From an uncultured delta proteobacterium (GTDB lineage Bacteria > Desulfobacterota > WTBG01 > CAIYCZ01), in assembly GCA_903924805.1 (NCBI GenBank), contig CAIYCZ010000221.1:1-8647 (forward strand): a DNA stretch of 8,647 bases, read 5' to 3'. The notes under the pieces are model-generated. The model saw only the letters and a list, made by a program, of their open reading frames with translations. It had not been told where the DNA came from and searched no databases. Shown piece by piece: positions 1-5,520 of the stretch. Each line of letters opens with the position of its first letter. The first letter of the stretch is position 1. The position numbers and the translations under genes were made by a program.

Positions 1-19
1 AAGGAAATTCCTATACATT

Positions 20-796
20 TCAATTAAGCTGGTAAATCCGTACCCCCTTCTGCAGCAGATCCATATCTTTCCAGGTCTTCTCAGAATACTTTGAATGTTC
101 TGGCGAGCTTAGCGAGAGCTGGTACAGGAAGAGTGCCTTTTCCTTGTATTCCTGTGCCTTCTGCTGGTTTCGCACATCAGGGACAGGCGAAAAGGAATAC
201 ATCTCATAGAGGATGTGGCAGCGATGGGCCATTTCGTAGAGAATCTCGGGCCGCAGCGACGTTGTCGGATATTTTTTAAAAATTTCTTCCAGCGCCTGAA
301 GCTCTCGTGCAACCCCTTCAGGACGGCCTTTATAATTCTGCTCCCAGACTATCATGCGATAGGCTGCTTCATCGGCAATCGGGCTGTCGGGATACTTTTC
401 GAGGATGGTTTTAAAATGCGTCTTGTTGTAGTGCAGCCCCCGGGGACCATCCTGCCAGCAGTTGTAATGGCCATATTTTGCCAGAAACTCTTTTCTTGCC
501 AGCGGCTCTGCTGCCCCGTTATCCATGCGTCGTTTGTATTCCAGATCAAGCAGTCCCTCAAAGGATTCGCCGAGGCGCTGCAGCGCTATAGTATAATCCT
601 TTGATTTAGGGTGTTTTTGTATATAGTCCTGAAAAAGATTAATTGCATCAACATAGGCCTTGTCATCAAAAGCCTTCTGTGCTTCTGCAAGCGGGTTTTT
701 ATCTTCTCTCTTCGATGCCTGCATATCGAGCAGGGCACATCCGCACCAGAGGAGAAGAAAAAAAACAGGTACGCAGTTCTTGAGTCTTGTTATCAT
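20..796 (-). CDS. bamD: BamD-like outer-membrane assembly lipoprotein (TPR repeats)
   Basis: Probable lipoprotein of the BAM machinery, which inserts beta-barrel proteins into the outer membrane; BamD scaffolds the complex with TPR repeats. The start is ATG at 796 (258 residues). The frame stays open further upstream, but that part overlaps the DAHP synthase gene and has no export signal. From 796 the protein opens with MITRLKNC, a hydrophobic stretch and WCGC; Cys20 (Gly at -1) is the likely lipidated residue, though Trp at -3 makes a poor lipobox. TPR-like helices follow: about 33-80 (AFDDKAYVDAINLFQDYIQ then KHPKS), then FKTILEKYPDSPIADEAAY and EEIFKKYPTTS, the F-x(4)-YPxS pattern typical of BamD/YfiO. 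Between repeats one and two lies an unusual segment with a GHYNCW motif. It starts 34 bases after the synthase stop, so co-transcription is likely. No good ribosome binding site is seen. It could instead be a generic TPR lipoprotein; no BAM partner is in the window. Confidence 0.68.
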   Translation of the reverse strand: MITRLKNCVPVFFLLLWCGCALLDMQASKREDKNPLAEAQKAFDDKAYVDAINLFQDYIQKHPKSKDYTIALQRLGESFEGLLDLEYKRRMDNGAAEPLARKEFLAKYGHYNCWQDGPRGLHYNKTHFKTILEKYPDSPIADEAAYRMIVWEQNYKGRPEGVARELQALEEIFKKYPTTSLRPEILYEMAHRCHILYEMYSFSPVPDVRNQQKAQEYKEKALFLYQLSLSSPEHSKYSEKTWKDMDLLQKGVRIYQLN

Positions 797-830
797 ATGG
801 CACCGGGATGTAAACGTGAGAGTATGTTTT

Positions 831-1847
831 TTATTTATGAGCTGCCAGCGGCAGCCCTGCAAGCATCCTGATGGAGCGCATAAGCTCTTCAAACTGTTCC
901 GGATACAGTGACTGGGGACCGTCTGAGAGTGCATGCAGGGGATCATGATGCACCTCCACTATGAGCCCATGGGCGCCAACCGCAATCGCTCCCCGCGAGA
1001 GGGGAATAACCTGATCCCGTTTGCCTGCTGCATGGCTCGGATCCACGATAATGGGGAGGTGGCTCAGACTTTTTACCGCCGGAATGGCGCTCAAATCAAG
1101 GGTATTGCGCGAATGATCGGCAAACGTTCTCACTCCGCGCTCGCAGAGGATGATCTGGTGATTTCCCTCTGCCATGATGTATTCGGCAGCCATGAGCAGC
1201 TCCTCAATGGTAGCTGACATGCCGCGTTTCAGGAGAATGGGTTTCGGGCTTTTGCCGGCACGTTTCAGAAGAGAAAAGTTCTGCATGTTGCGGGCGCCGA
1301 TCTGGACGATGTCTGCCGCCTCTTCAACCAGGGAGAGCACATCGTGGTCGATTGCTTCGGTTACGATAAGAAGTCCGGTCTCTTCCCGAACCCGGATTAA
1401 AATTTCAAGGCCTTTCTCTCCCAGACCCTGGAAACTGTAGGGCGATGTGCGCGGTTTGAAAGCGCCGCCCCGGAAAAAATGTGCCCCTGCCTTTTTGACA
1501 GCGCGGGCAATAGTCAGGCACTGTTCAAGGCTTTCCACCGCACAGGGTCCTGCGATGACCGTGAGCTCGCTGCCGCCGACCTTTATGTCTCCAAACGGAA
1601 TAACCGTATTCTCCGGCTTTACCTCGCGGCTCACCAGTTTGTAGGGCTTTGATACCGGTATGGCTTCCTTTACCCCGTCCAGTTCAAAAAACAGCGCCGG
1701 GTCTATGGCTCCGGTATTACCGATGATGCCGATTGCTATACGCTGTGAGCCGGGGATGGGAACAGGGGTCAGCCCGAGGTTCTTAATCTCTTCGTTAACC
1801 CGGTCTATCTGTTCCTGTGTCGCATCTTTCTGCATTACGATCAGCAC
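831..1847 (-). CDS. aroF: 3-deoxy-7-phosphoheptulonate (DAHP) synthase, Thermotoga/Bacillus type with N-terminal regulatory domain
   Basis: Condenses phosphoenolpyruvate with erythrose 4-phosphate to DAHP, the entry step of the cytosolic shikimate pathway. Residues about 1-70 match the ferredoxin-like (FL) regulatory domain of type I-beta enzymes and the rest is the TIM barrel. Visible motifs are AGPCAVES (Cys102), RGGAFKPRTSPYSFQGLG (126-143), GARNMQNF, LKRGMSAT, DPSHAAGKRD (His272), VEVHHD (Glu298) and ALSDGPQS (Asp309). These Cys/His/Glu/Asp residues are the metal ligands of the family. With the chosen GTG start at 1847 the protein is 338 residues and, as I recall the Thermotoga maritima enzyme, length and ligand numbers agree exactly. 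A GTG two codons upstream (1853) is open but lies only 2 bases from AAGGAG, whereas 1847 has 8-base spacing and gives the usual MLIVMQK opening. The FL domain suggests allosteric feedback by an aromatic amino acid. The symbol is by convention; paralogue names vary. Confidence 0.95.
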   Translation of the reverse strand: MLIVMQKDATQEQIDRVNEEIKNLGLTPVPIPGSQRIAIGIIGNTGAIDPALFFELDGVKEAIPVSKPYKLVSREVKPENTVIPFGDIKVGGSELTVIAGPCAVESLEQCLTIARAVKKAGAHFFRGGAFKPRTSPYSFQGLGEKGLEILIRVREETGLLIVTEAIDHDVLSLVEEAADIVQIGARNMQNFSLLKRAGKSPKPILLKRGMSATIEELLMAAEYIMAEGNHQIILCERGVRTFADHSRNTLDLSAIPAVKSLSHLPIIVDPSHAAGKRDQVIPLSRGAIAVGAHGLIVEVHHDPLHALSDGPQSLYPEQFEELMRSIRMLAGLPLAAHK

Positions 1848-1855
1848 GGTCACAT

Positions 1856-1861
1856 CTCCTT
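1856..1861 (-). promoter_or_regulatory. Ribosome binding site deciding the DAHP synthase start
   Basis: On the minus strand this reads AAGGAG. It ends 8 bases before the GTG at 1847 and only 2 bases before the alternative GTG at 1853. The spacing favours 1847, and the resulting protein start agrees with the family. Confidence 0.75.
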
Positions 1862-1872
1862 ACCATAGGTCC

Positions 1873-1925
1873 ATTTTAGCAATGATAATAACTGTACCAT
1901 GTTTTTAAAAAAAAATAAAATTTTT
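1873..1925 (-). promoter_or_regulatory. Candidate extended -10 promoter with A/T-rich UP-like tract for the DAHP synthase unit
   Basis: On the minus strand TGCTAAAAT (1873-1881) is an extended -10 element: TG, one base, then a hexamer matching TATAAT at five of six positions. No convincing -35 hexamer is seen at 17 bases. A 24-base tract with no G or C (1902-1925, runs of A and T) lies about 40-60 bases upstream of the predicted start near 1866, where an UP element would bind the RNA polymerase alpha subunit. The leader would be about 20 bases. This is inference from motif and position only. Confidence 0.4.
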
Positions 1926-2083
1926 GTACGCGCCGCCTGTTCTCATCCCCCGGGATGGATAATCAAAACTTCTTCAAATAAAGCATAGGGAGTAAACATT
2001 TTCCTGCAATCTATTAAGTTTTCACGTCTATTTATTGTTAGTATGTAAAGATCAGGCCCTGTTCAATAGTAACCGGGGAAATA
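1926..2083. other. Intergenic region between divergent genes, no gene seen
   Basis: This is the left half of the gap between the DAHP synthase and the 790-residue protein. I see no open frame of note on either strand and no RNA gene. The only local structure is a short inverted repeat at 1944-1957 (CATCCC, two bases, GGGATG). It could be an operator half-site pair but is too short to call. Confidence 0.5.
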
Positions 2084-2087
2084 ATGC

Positions 2088-2116
2088 TTGTTAGCGGTGA
2101 TAGATTGCGGTATTAT
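2088..2116 (+). promoter_or_regulatory. Candidate sigma70-type promoter for the 790-residue protein
   Basis: TTGTTA (2088-2093, four of six matches to the -35 consensus) and TATTAT (2111-2116, five of six to the -10 consensus) are separated by exactly 17 bases. Transcription would start near 2123, leaving a leader of about 128 bases before the ATG at 2252. The leader contains the coding-like stretch described separately. If this promoter is real, an ORF starting at 2084 would lie inside it and could not be translated from this transcript, so the two readings compete. Confidence 0.4.
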
Positions 2117-2239
2117 TTTTTGAAGAAAACATCGAGGAATCCTATGTGGCCATAGAAGTAGATGGCACCGAGCCCGAGGTTCTTTTTGCCAAAGGCCCGG
2201 CGTTTACCAAGACCATGGGACCGTTTATTAACTTAAGGC

Positions 2240-2245
2240 AGGAGG
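2240..2245 (+). promoter_or_regulatory. Strong ribosome binding site of the 790-residue protein
   Basis: A perfect AGGAGG ends 6 bases before the ATG at 2252. Together with the signal peptide it fixes the start and implies efficient translation. Confidence 0.9.
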
Positions 2246-2251
2246 TACAAC

Positions 2252-4624
2252 ATGAAAAAGTACATAGCATGGTTACGTAAATTATTTTTACTGTCATGTA
2301 TGATTATGCTTATATGCCCATCGCTTAATGCGGCAACTGCTGACAGTTGGAAGCAGACTGATTTTGGCGGCTCTCCCGGTGAATTTGCAAGTGTTGTTTT
2401 TCTTGATGCAAATACGCTGGTTGGCGGCACCTCTGGCTATAATTTAAATGATGGAGCAATGTATGTTTCAGCAGACGGTGGCACAACCTGGTTAAAAAAG
2501 ATTGAGGGCAAGGCCAATATCAGCAAGGTCAAAAACGTAGCAGGAACGCAGACCGTCTACGCGGTTGGCGGCGCGGAGGGGTATGGGTATGAAGGATTTC
2601 TGGGAAAATCAACTGACGGCGGCAGTTCCTGGGCTGACCTGTCTGAAAAGTTTTTTGAAGCCAGAAAAACAATACTTAAGCTTGATGCAGCATATTCATT
2701 CCCGCTGTATGGCCTGTGCGCTCTTGATGCAAACACCCTTTTCATCTCCGGCGGGTACGGCAGCGGAGATCCGGAGGTTTGGGTGAGCGCTGACGGCGGT
2801 ACGGCATGGTCAAGCGCTGGCGTTATCCACCTGGATTGGACCACTGGCAGTGAAACCGGTTACCTTTCACACGGCACCATGCAGTTTATGTCCAAGACCA
2901 CTGGTTTTGCTGCTTCGGAAAATAATCTTTTCCGCACTACTGACGGAGTCACATGGGAAAAACTGAGCGCTCCATGGAGCCGTAAAATCAATGATGGTTA
3001 TAATCTGGGCACGCTCACGTTTCTTGATGCCAGCAATGGCTGGGCTCTTGTCTATGATAATACGTTAAGTGCAAACTCCCCCAACTACGGTACGGAGATA
3101 TATAAAACAGGCAACGGCGGAACGAGCTGGACGCTTGTGTACAAATGGAGTTTCACATCGAGCCAGAGCGAGGACAGCCCCCTTTCATTTTATACTGCTA
3201 ACGGTGTTGAGATGTGGGGCGGCTCGTGGCACAAGATCTGGCACAGCACTGATAGCGGCAGCAGCTGGACGCTTGACTACGACAATGCCAGCGACGGGTA
3301 TGTATGTGTGCGCAGCTTTAAAGCAGCGGGAAATGATCCCGTTCCCAGGGCTATGTACAGCATTGGCATGACCGGCTCGTATATCTCAGGATATTATACC
3401 AGGGTCGGAGGGTCCACAGCAACCACTACCACAGTACCTCAAGGCACAACAACCACAACAAGCACTTCAGGGGCGACCACAGTCAATCTTCTGGATTTAT
3501 CTTTATGGGATATTTACGGAACTGCCAAATTGGAGCAGAATGAACTGATCTTTGGTGATACTATAGGAAAGGATCCCCAGGATCAGGACGGTGACGGCAA
3601 CCCTGAAAACACCTGGTTCAACGGCTCTCCGGGAGCGGGACCGGGGTATGACTATGACTGGGTGGTGAGCAAGAATGAATTCAATCCACCGCTGACCCTG
3701 ACATGGAGTGGCTGCTATGCCCTGACAAGCCTGGGATACCACCATGCAACCATAGCCAGAAAGAACCCTGCCTTCACCGGACAACCGGGAAGCGGGCAAT
3801 CGGTCATAGCCTGGAGCTCTACTGACAGTCTCTGCGGATTCTACGCCAGCTGGGAGAATCCAAATGCCCTGCTCACCTATACTCAGAAGGGTGCGCAGAA
3901 AATCATAAATACCGTGCCGGGGGCAGCACCCGCACTCGGCGAGCATAGCATATGCGGTGAATTTAAAATAGTCTGGGAGAATAACAAGGTTACGTACTTC
4001 TTCAATAACGAGCAGGTTGATCAGCAGGACTTTACCTATTTCGGGCCGGTGAGAATATTTTTCAGGGCATATGAAAATCCGTTCACTATCGAGTCCATAG
4101 CAGTAACGTATTCTGCAGGAACCGCTACCACCACTTCAGTTTCAGGGGCGACCACAACTATTCCATCATCTACAACAACGACTGCTCCACCGGCAACAAC
4201 CACCATTGCGTTGTCTACAACAACGACTACTCCTGCGCCATGCCCGCTTGCAACCTCTCTGGAGTCTCGGGAAGATATAGACTCCCTGAGAATGCTTCGT
4301 GATGCCCGGTTTAACAATATCACCGGATGGTTTCTGACCTTTATGTATTATCAGAACGCTGCAGAGATTTCCGCGATACTGGTAAACAACCCGGTTCTTC
4401 AGGAACATCTGAATGCATTAGTGCATGAACACATCGAAAGTGCACGGATACTTATTGCAGCGGGTGCGGTAACCGTCAGCAGGAATGCCATGGATGATAT
4501 GGTTGGTTTCCTGAATGAGCTTAAAGCAGAGGGCGGCCCCCGGCTGCAGCAAGATAGCGACCTTATTATCAGGGGTATTGAGGACGGGAAGCTGCTGAAG
4601 GGTATAGGCGTAACAGTGAAATAA
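2252..4624 (+). CDS. Secreted modular protein: Asp-box (BNR) propeller, jelly-roll-like domain, Thr-rich linkers, Cys-initiated C-terminal domain
   Basis: A 790-residue exported protein of unknown function. Residues 1-27 are a signal peptide (MKKYIAWLRK, hydrophobic core, LNA at the cleavage site). Residues about 30-385 carry six Asp-box repeats (S-x-D-x-G-x-[TS]-W type) with Trp at 80, 127, 186, 235, 293 and 339; the 46-59 residue spacing fits a beta-propeller of the BNR/Ycf48 class. The fourth copy is one Gly short and the fifth has Gly-Asn for the usual Thr-Asp. A Thr-rich linker (388-410) leads to a beta-rich region (about 411-623) that looks like a concanavalin-type jelly roll and holds a DQDGDGN loop (444-450), possibly calcium-binding. 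A second Thr/Pro linker (624-663) precedes Cys664-Pro-Leu, then LRMLRD and YYQNAAEI, resembling the Cys-initiated C-terminal domains that follow Thr-rich linkers in deltaproteobacterial and Nitrospirota proteins. No catalytic residues are recognisable. It is a single-gene unit with its own promoter candidate and terminator. Surface binding or adhesion is inference. Confidence 0.88.
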   Translation: MKKYIAWLRKLFLLSCMIMLICPSLNAATADSWKQTDFGGSPGEFASVVFLDANTLVGGTSGYNLNDGAMYVSADGGTTWLKKIEGKANISKVKNVAGTQTVYAVGGAEGYGYEGFLGKSTDGGSSWADLSEKFFEARKTILKLDAAYSFPLYGLCALDANTLFISGGYGSGDPEVWVSADGGTAWSSAGVIHLDWTTGSETGYLSHGTMQFMSKTTGFAASENNLFRTTDGVTWEKLSAPWSRKINDGYNLGTLTFLDASNGWALVYDNTLSANSPNYGTEIYKTGNGGTSWTLVYKWSFTSSQSEDSPLSFYTANGVEMWGGSWHKIWHSTDSGSSWTLDYDNASDGYVCVRSFKAAGNDPVPRAMYSIGMTGSYISGYYTRVGGSTATTTTVPQGTTTTTSTSGATTVNLLDLSLWDIYGTAKLEQNELIFGDTIGKDPQDQDGDGNPENTWFNGSPGAGPGYDYDWVVSKNEFNPPLTLTWSGCYALTSLGYHHATIARKNPAFTGQPGSGQSVIAWSSTDSLCGFYASWENPNALLTYTQKGAQKIINTVPGAAPALGEHSICGEFKIVWENNKVTYFFNNEQVDQQDFTYFGPVRIFFRAYENPFTIESIAVTYSAGTATTTSVSGATTTIPSSTTTTAPPATTTIALSTTTTTPAPCPLATSLESREDIDSLRMLRDARFNNITGWFLTFMYYQNAAEISAILVNNPVLQEHLNALVHEHIESARILIAAGAVTVSRNAMDDMVGFLNELKAEGGPRLQQDSDLIIRGIEDGKLLKGIGVTVK
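3413..3481 (+). repeat. ACA/ACC-rich repeat coding for Thr-rich linker 1
   Basis: This low-complexity stretch encodes residues 388-410, mostly Thr with Ser, Gly and Ala. It ends with a 16-base segment (3466-3481, TTCAGGGGCGACCACA) that recurs exactly and in the same codon frame at 4141-4156 in linker 2. That suggests linker modules copied within the gene. Confidence 0.8.
4121..4240 (+). repeat. ACA/ACC-rich repeat coding for Thr/Pro-rich linker 2
   Basis: This stretch encodes residues 624-663 and separates the jelly-roll-like region from the Cys664 domain. It contains the second copy of the 16-base linker segment (4141-4156) and a 15-base direct repeat, TCTACAACAACGACT, at 4169-4183 and 4214-4228. 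The copies are 45 bases (15 codons) apart, so the frame is kept. Such tracts can change length by slippage or unequal recombination. Confidence 0.8.
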
Positions 4625-4651
4625 GAATACAAACAACGTTTGAAATTAAAC

Positions 4652-4689
4652 AAGGCAGGCGCCAGACATGGTTCCTGCCTTTTGTTTCA
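4652..4689 (+). terminator. Rho-independent terminator of the 790-residue protein gene
   Basis: An 8-bp stem pairs AAGGCAGG (4652-4659) with CCTGCCTT (4674-4681). It is extended inside by CCA/TGG (4662-4664 with 4669-4671) across a symmetric 2+2 internal loop and closed by a GACA tetraloop. TTTGTTTC follows. It lies 27 bases after the stop. The opposite strand has only a weaker T-rich tail after the same stem, so action on the convergent operon is possible but less sure. Confidence 0.8.
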
Positions 4690-4732
4690 GTTCTGATGCA
4701 GGTGCAGCTATTTTTTTGTCAGTTAACTTTCC

Positions 4733-4754
4733 TCTAAACAGGTGCCTGTTTAGA
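4733..4754. repeat. Perfect 10+2+10 inverted repeat in the convergent intergenic region
   Basis: The left arm TCTAAACAGG (4733-4742) and right arm CCTGTTTAGA (4745-4754) are exact reverse complements around a TG centre. No T-run follows on either strand, so it is not a classical terminator. It is shaped like a binding site for a dimeric protein, or a hairpin protecting the 3' end of the mla-type transcript, whose coding part ends at 4828. It may also be a member of a dispersed palindrome family, which this window cannot show. Confidence 0.7.
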
Positions 4755-4827
4755 TATGAGTTAAAATAAAATCGAGAACAATCGGGTAGATAAAAAATTG
4801 CGAATATCGTGTCGAGGGACTACTATG

Positions 4828-5502
4828 TTAAGAAGATTTAGCTGCTAGTGCCCGGTGCAGATCCTGTATCAGCTGTCCTGAAAACTTCTCCATAGCCCGG
4901 CTCATACCTTTTACCAGTCCGGGTGGCTTGCGCTCTTCAATCGCCTCGGTGATTCTATAACTTTTCTGGAAAATAATTCTCTTTGTTATTTCCTTCTGTG
5001 ACATGTCAAGAAGTGTTATAGTAATTCCCAGTAGCGCTTTTCTGCCTTCCTTTTCATCAACTTCAAGAAATTCATCTACTTCGCCTTCAAGAATATACCG
5101 GGCATCTTCGGTATCGCGGTAGGAAAAGACCGCATTGAAGAGCCCCTGGCTGCGCAGGTCGCGAAGCAGATAATCGGTAACCATATCACCCGGGTTGACT
5201 CTCCACCTGCTGTGCTGATATTCCTGCCGTTTAAATGCCTCAGGGCTGTACACCATGGCAGTGCTGTTATAGTTCTGGGCAACCGTGAACCTTTCTACGC
5301 GTATGGTGCCGGTGGCTGAAGAAATGCCCTGAACTACCGGAGAAGAATACTCAAGGGTATATTTCTTCACCATGCGGGTCCTGCTTCCTCCCCCGATGCA
5401 GCCCGACAGCAGGAGCACCAGAACAAACATGAGTGCGGGATGCATGCGGCGGCAGATGTGTTTGAACACGAGATCGTTTTGTATGAGCATAGTGCTTTTC
5501 AT
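4828..5502 (-). CDS. ABC-type transport auxiliary lipoprotein (ABC_trans_aux, PqiC-like)
   Basis: A 224-residue lipoprotein, last gene of the MCE transport operon. Residues 1-34 form a long lipoprotein signal peptide ending LLLSGC, with lipidated Cys35. The mature part shows the family pattern: KKYTLEYSSP near the start, then TIRVERFTVAQNYNSTAMVY, an RWRVNPGDMV segment, and a LEGEVDEFLEVDE strand followed by a LLDMSQ strand. Members of this family (PF03886, PqiC and relatives) accompany MCE proteins and sit at the outer-membrane side of the lipid path. The start is ATG at 5502, because GGAGGG at 5510-5515 lies 7 bases upstream. The ATG at 5517 opens the same frame but overlaps that ribosome binding site and would have none of its own. 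The gene follows the MCE stop by 18 bases. Family assignment is firm; the exact partner and membrane side are inferred from context. Confidence 0.85.
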   Translation of the reverse strand: MKSTMLIQNDLVFKHICRRMHPALMFVLVLLLSGCIGGGSRTRMVKKYTLEYSSPVVQGISSATGTIRVERFTVAQNYNSTAMVYSPEAFKRQEYQHSRWRVNPGDMVTDYLLRDLRSQGLFNAVFSYRDTEDARYILEGEVDEFLEVDEKEGRKALLGITITLLDMSQKEITKRIIFQKSYRITEAIEERKPPGLVKGMSRAMEKFSGQLIQDLHRALAAKSS

Positions 5503-5509
5503 AACCGTA

Positions 5510-5515
5510 CCCTCC
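5510..5515 (-). promoter_or_regulatory. Ribosome binding site deciding the lipoprotein start
   Basis: GGAGGG on the minus strand lies 7 bases before ATG 5502 and partly inside the alternative ATG codon at 5517. It sits between the MCE stop (5521-5523) and the lipoprotein gene. Confidence 0.8.
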
Positions 5516-5520
5516 ATGAT

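Larger units (their letters stand above)
2084..2280 (+). pseudogene. Possible small frameshifted or decayed gene, or leader ORF
   Basis: An ATG at 2084, preceded by GGGGAA, opens a frame reading MLVSGDRLRYYF that stops at 2153-2155. The -1 frame, open from just after the stop at 2101-2103 to TAA at 2278-2280, reads like real protein (EENIEESYVAIEVDGTEP, then EVLFAKGP and KTMGPFINLRQE). The two frames join at T-TTT-TTG (2116-2122), which is in the correct register for a -1 slippery heptamer. Joined, they give about 65 residues. Alternatively the second frame may start at GTG 2146, preceded by GAGGA (2134-2138) at 7 bases, giving 44 residues. The end overlaps the next gene's start by 29 bases. 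I recognise no family. It may be a decayed gene fragment, a one-base homopolymer error, a leader peptide or chance. Confidence 0.3.

Noticed and set aside
1..14. AGGAAATTCCT palindrome after the BamD-like gene as a terminator
   Set aside because: The 5-bp arms with a one-base centre cannot form a stable hairpin, there is no T-run, and the window edge hides the rest.
20..946. The full 308-codon open frame as the BamD-like gene
   Set aside because: The first 50 codons overlap the 3' end of the DAHP synthase and place the signal sequence internally. ATG 796 puts it at the N-terminus.
3503..3946. 147-codon minus-strand frame inside the 790-residue protein gene
   Set aside because: Antisense shadow. 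The plus-strand frame is continuous and has a clear domain structure.
3413..4240. CRISPR-like or satellite array
   Set aside because: The repeats are short, in-frame Thr codons in linkers, with no regular repeat-spacer structure.
4036..4323. Val-rich minus-strand frame over the second linker
   Set aside because: The Val runs are simply the reverse complement of Thr codons (ACN/ACA tracts) in the real gene.
4690..4717. Second terminator: CTG/CAG arms around TGCAGGTGCA followed by seven T
   Set aside because: The possible stem is only 3-4 bp and imperfect. The terminator at 4652-4689 already explains the 3' end.
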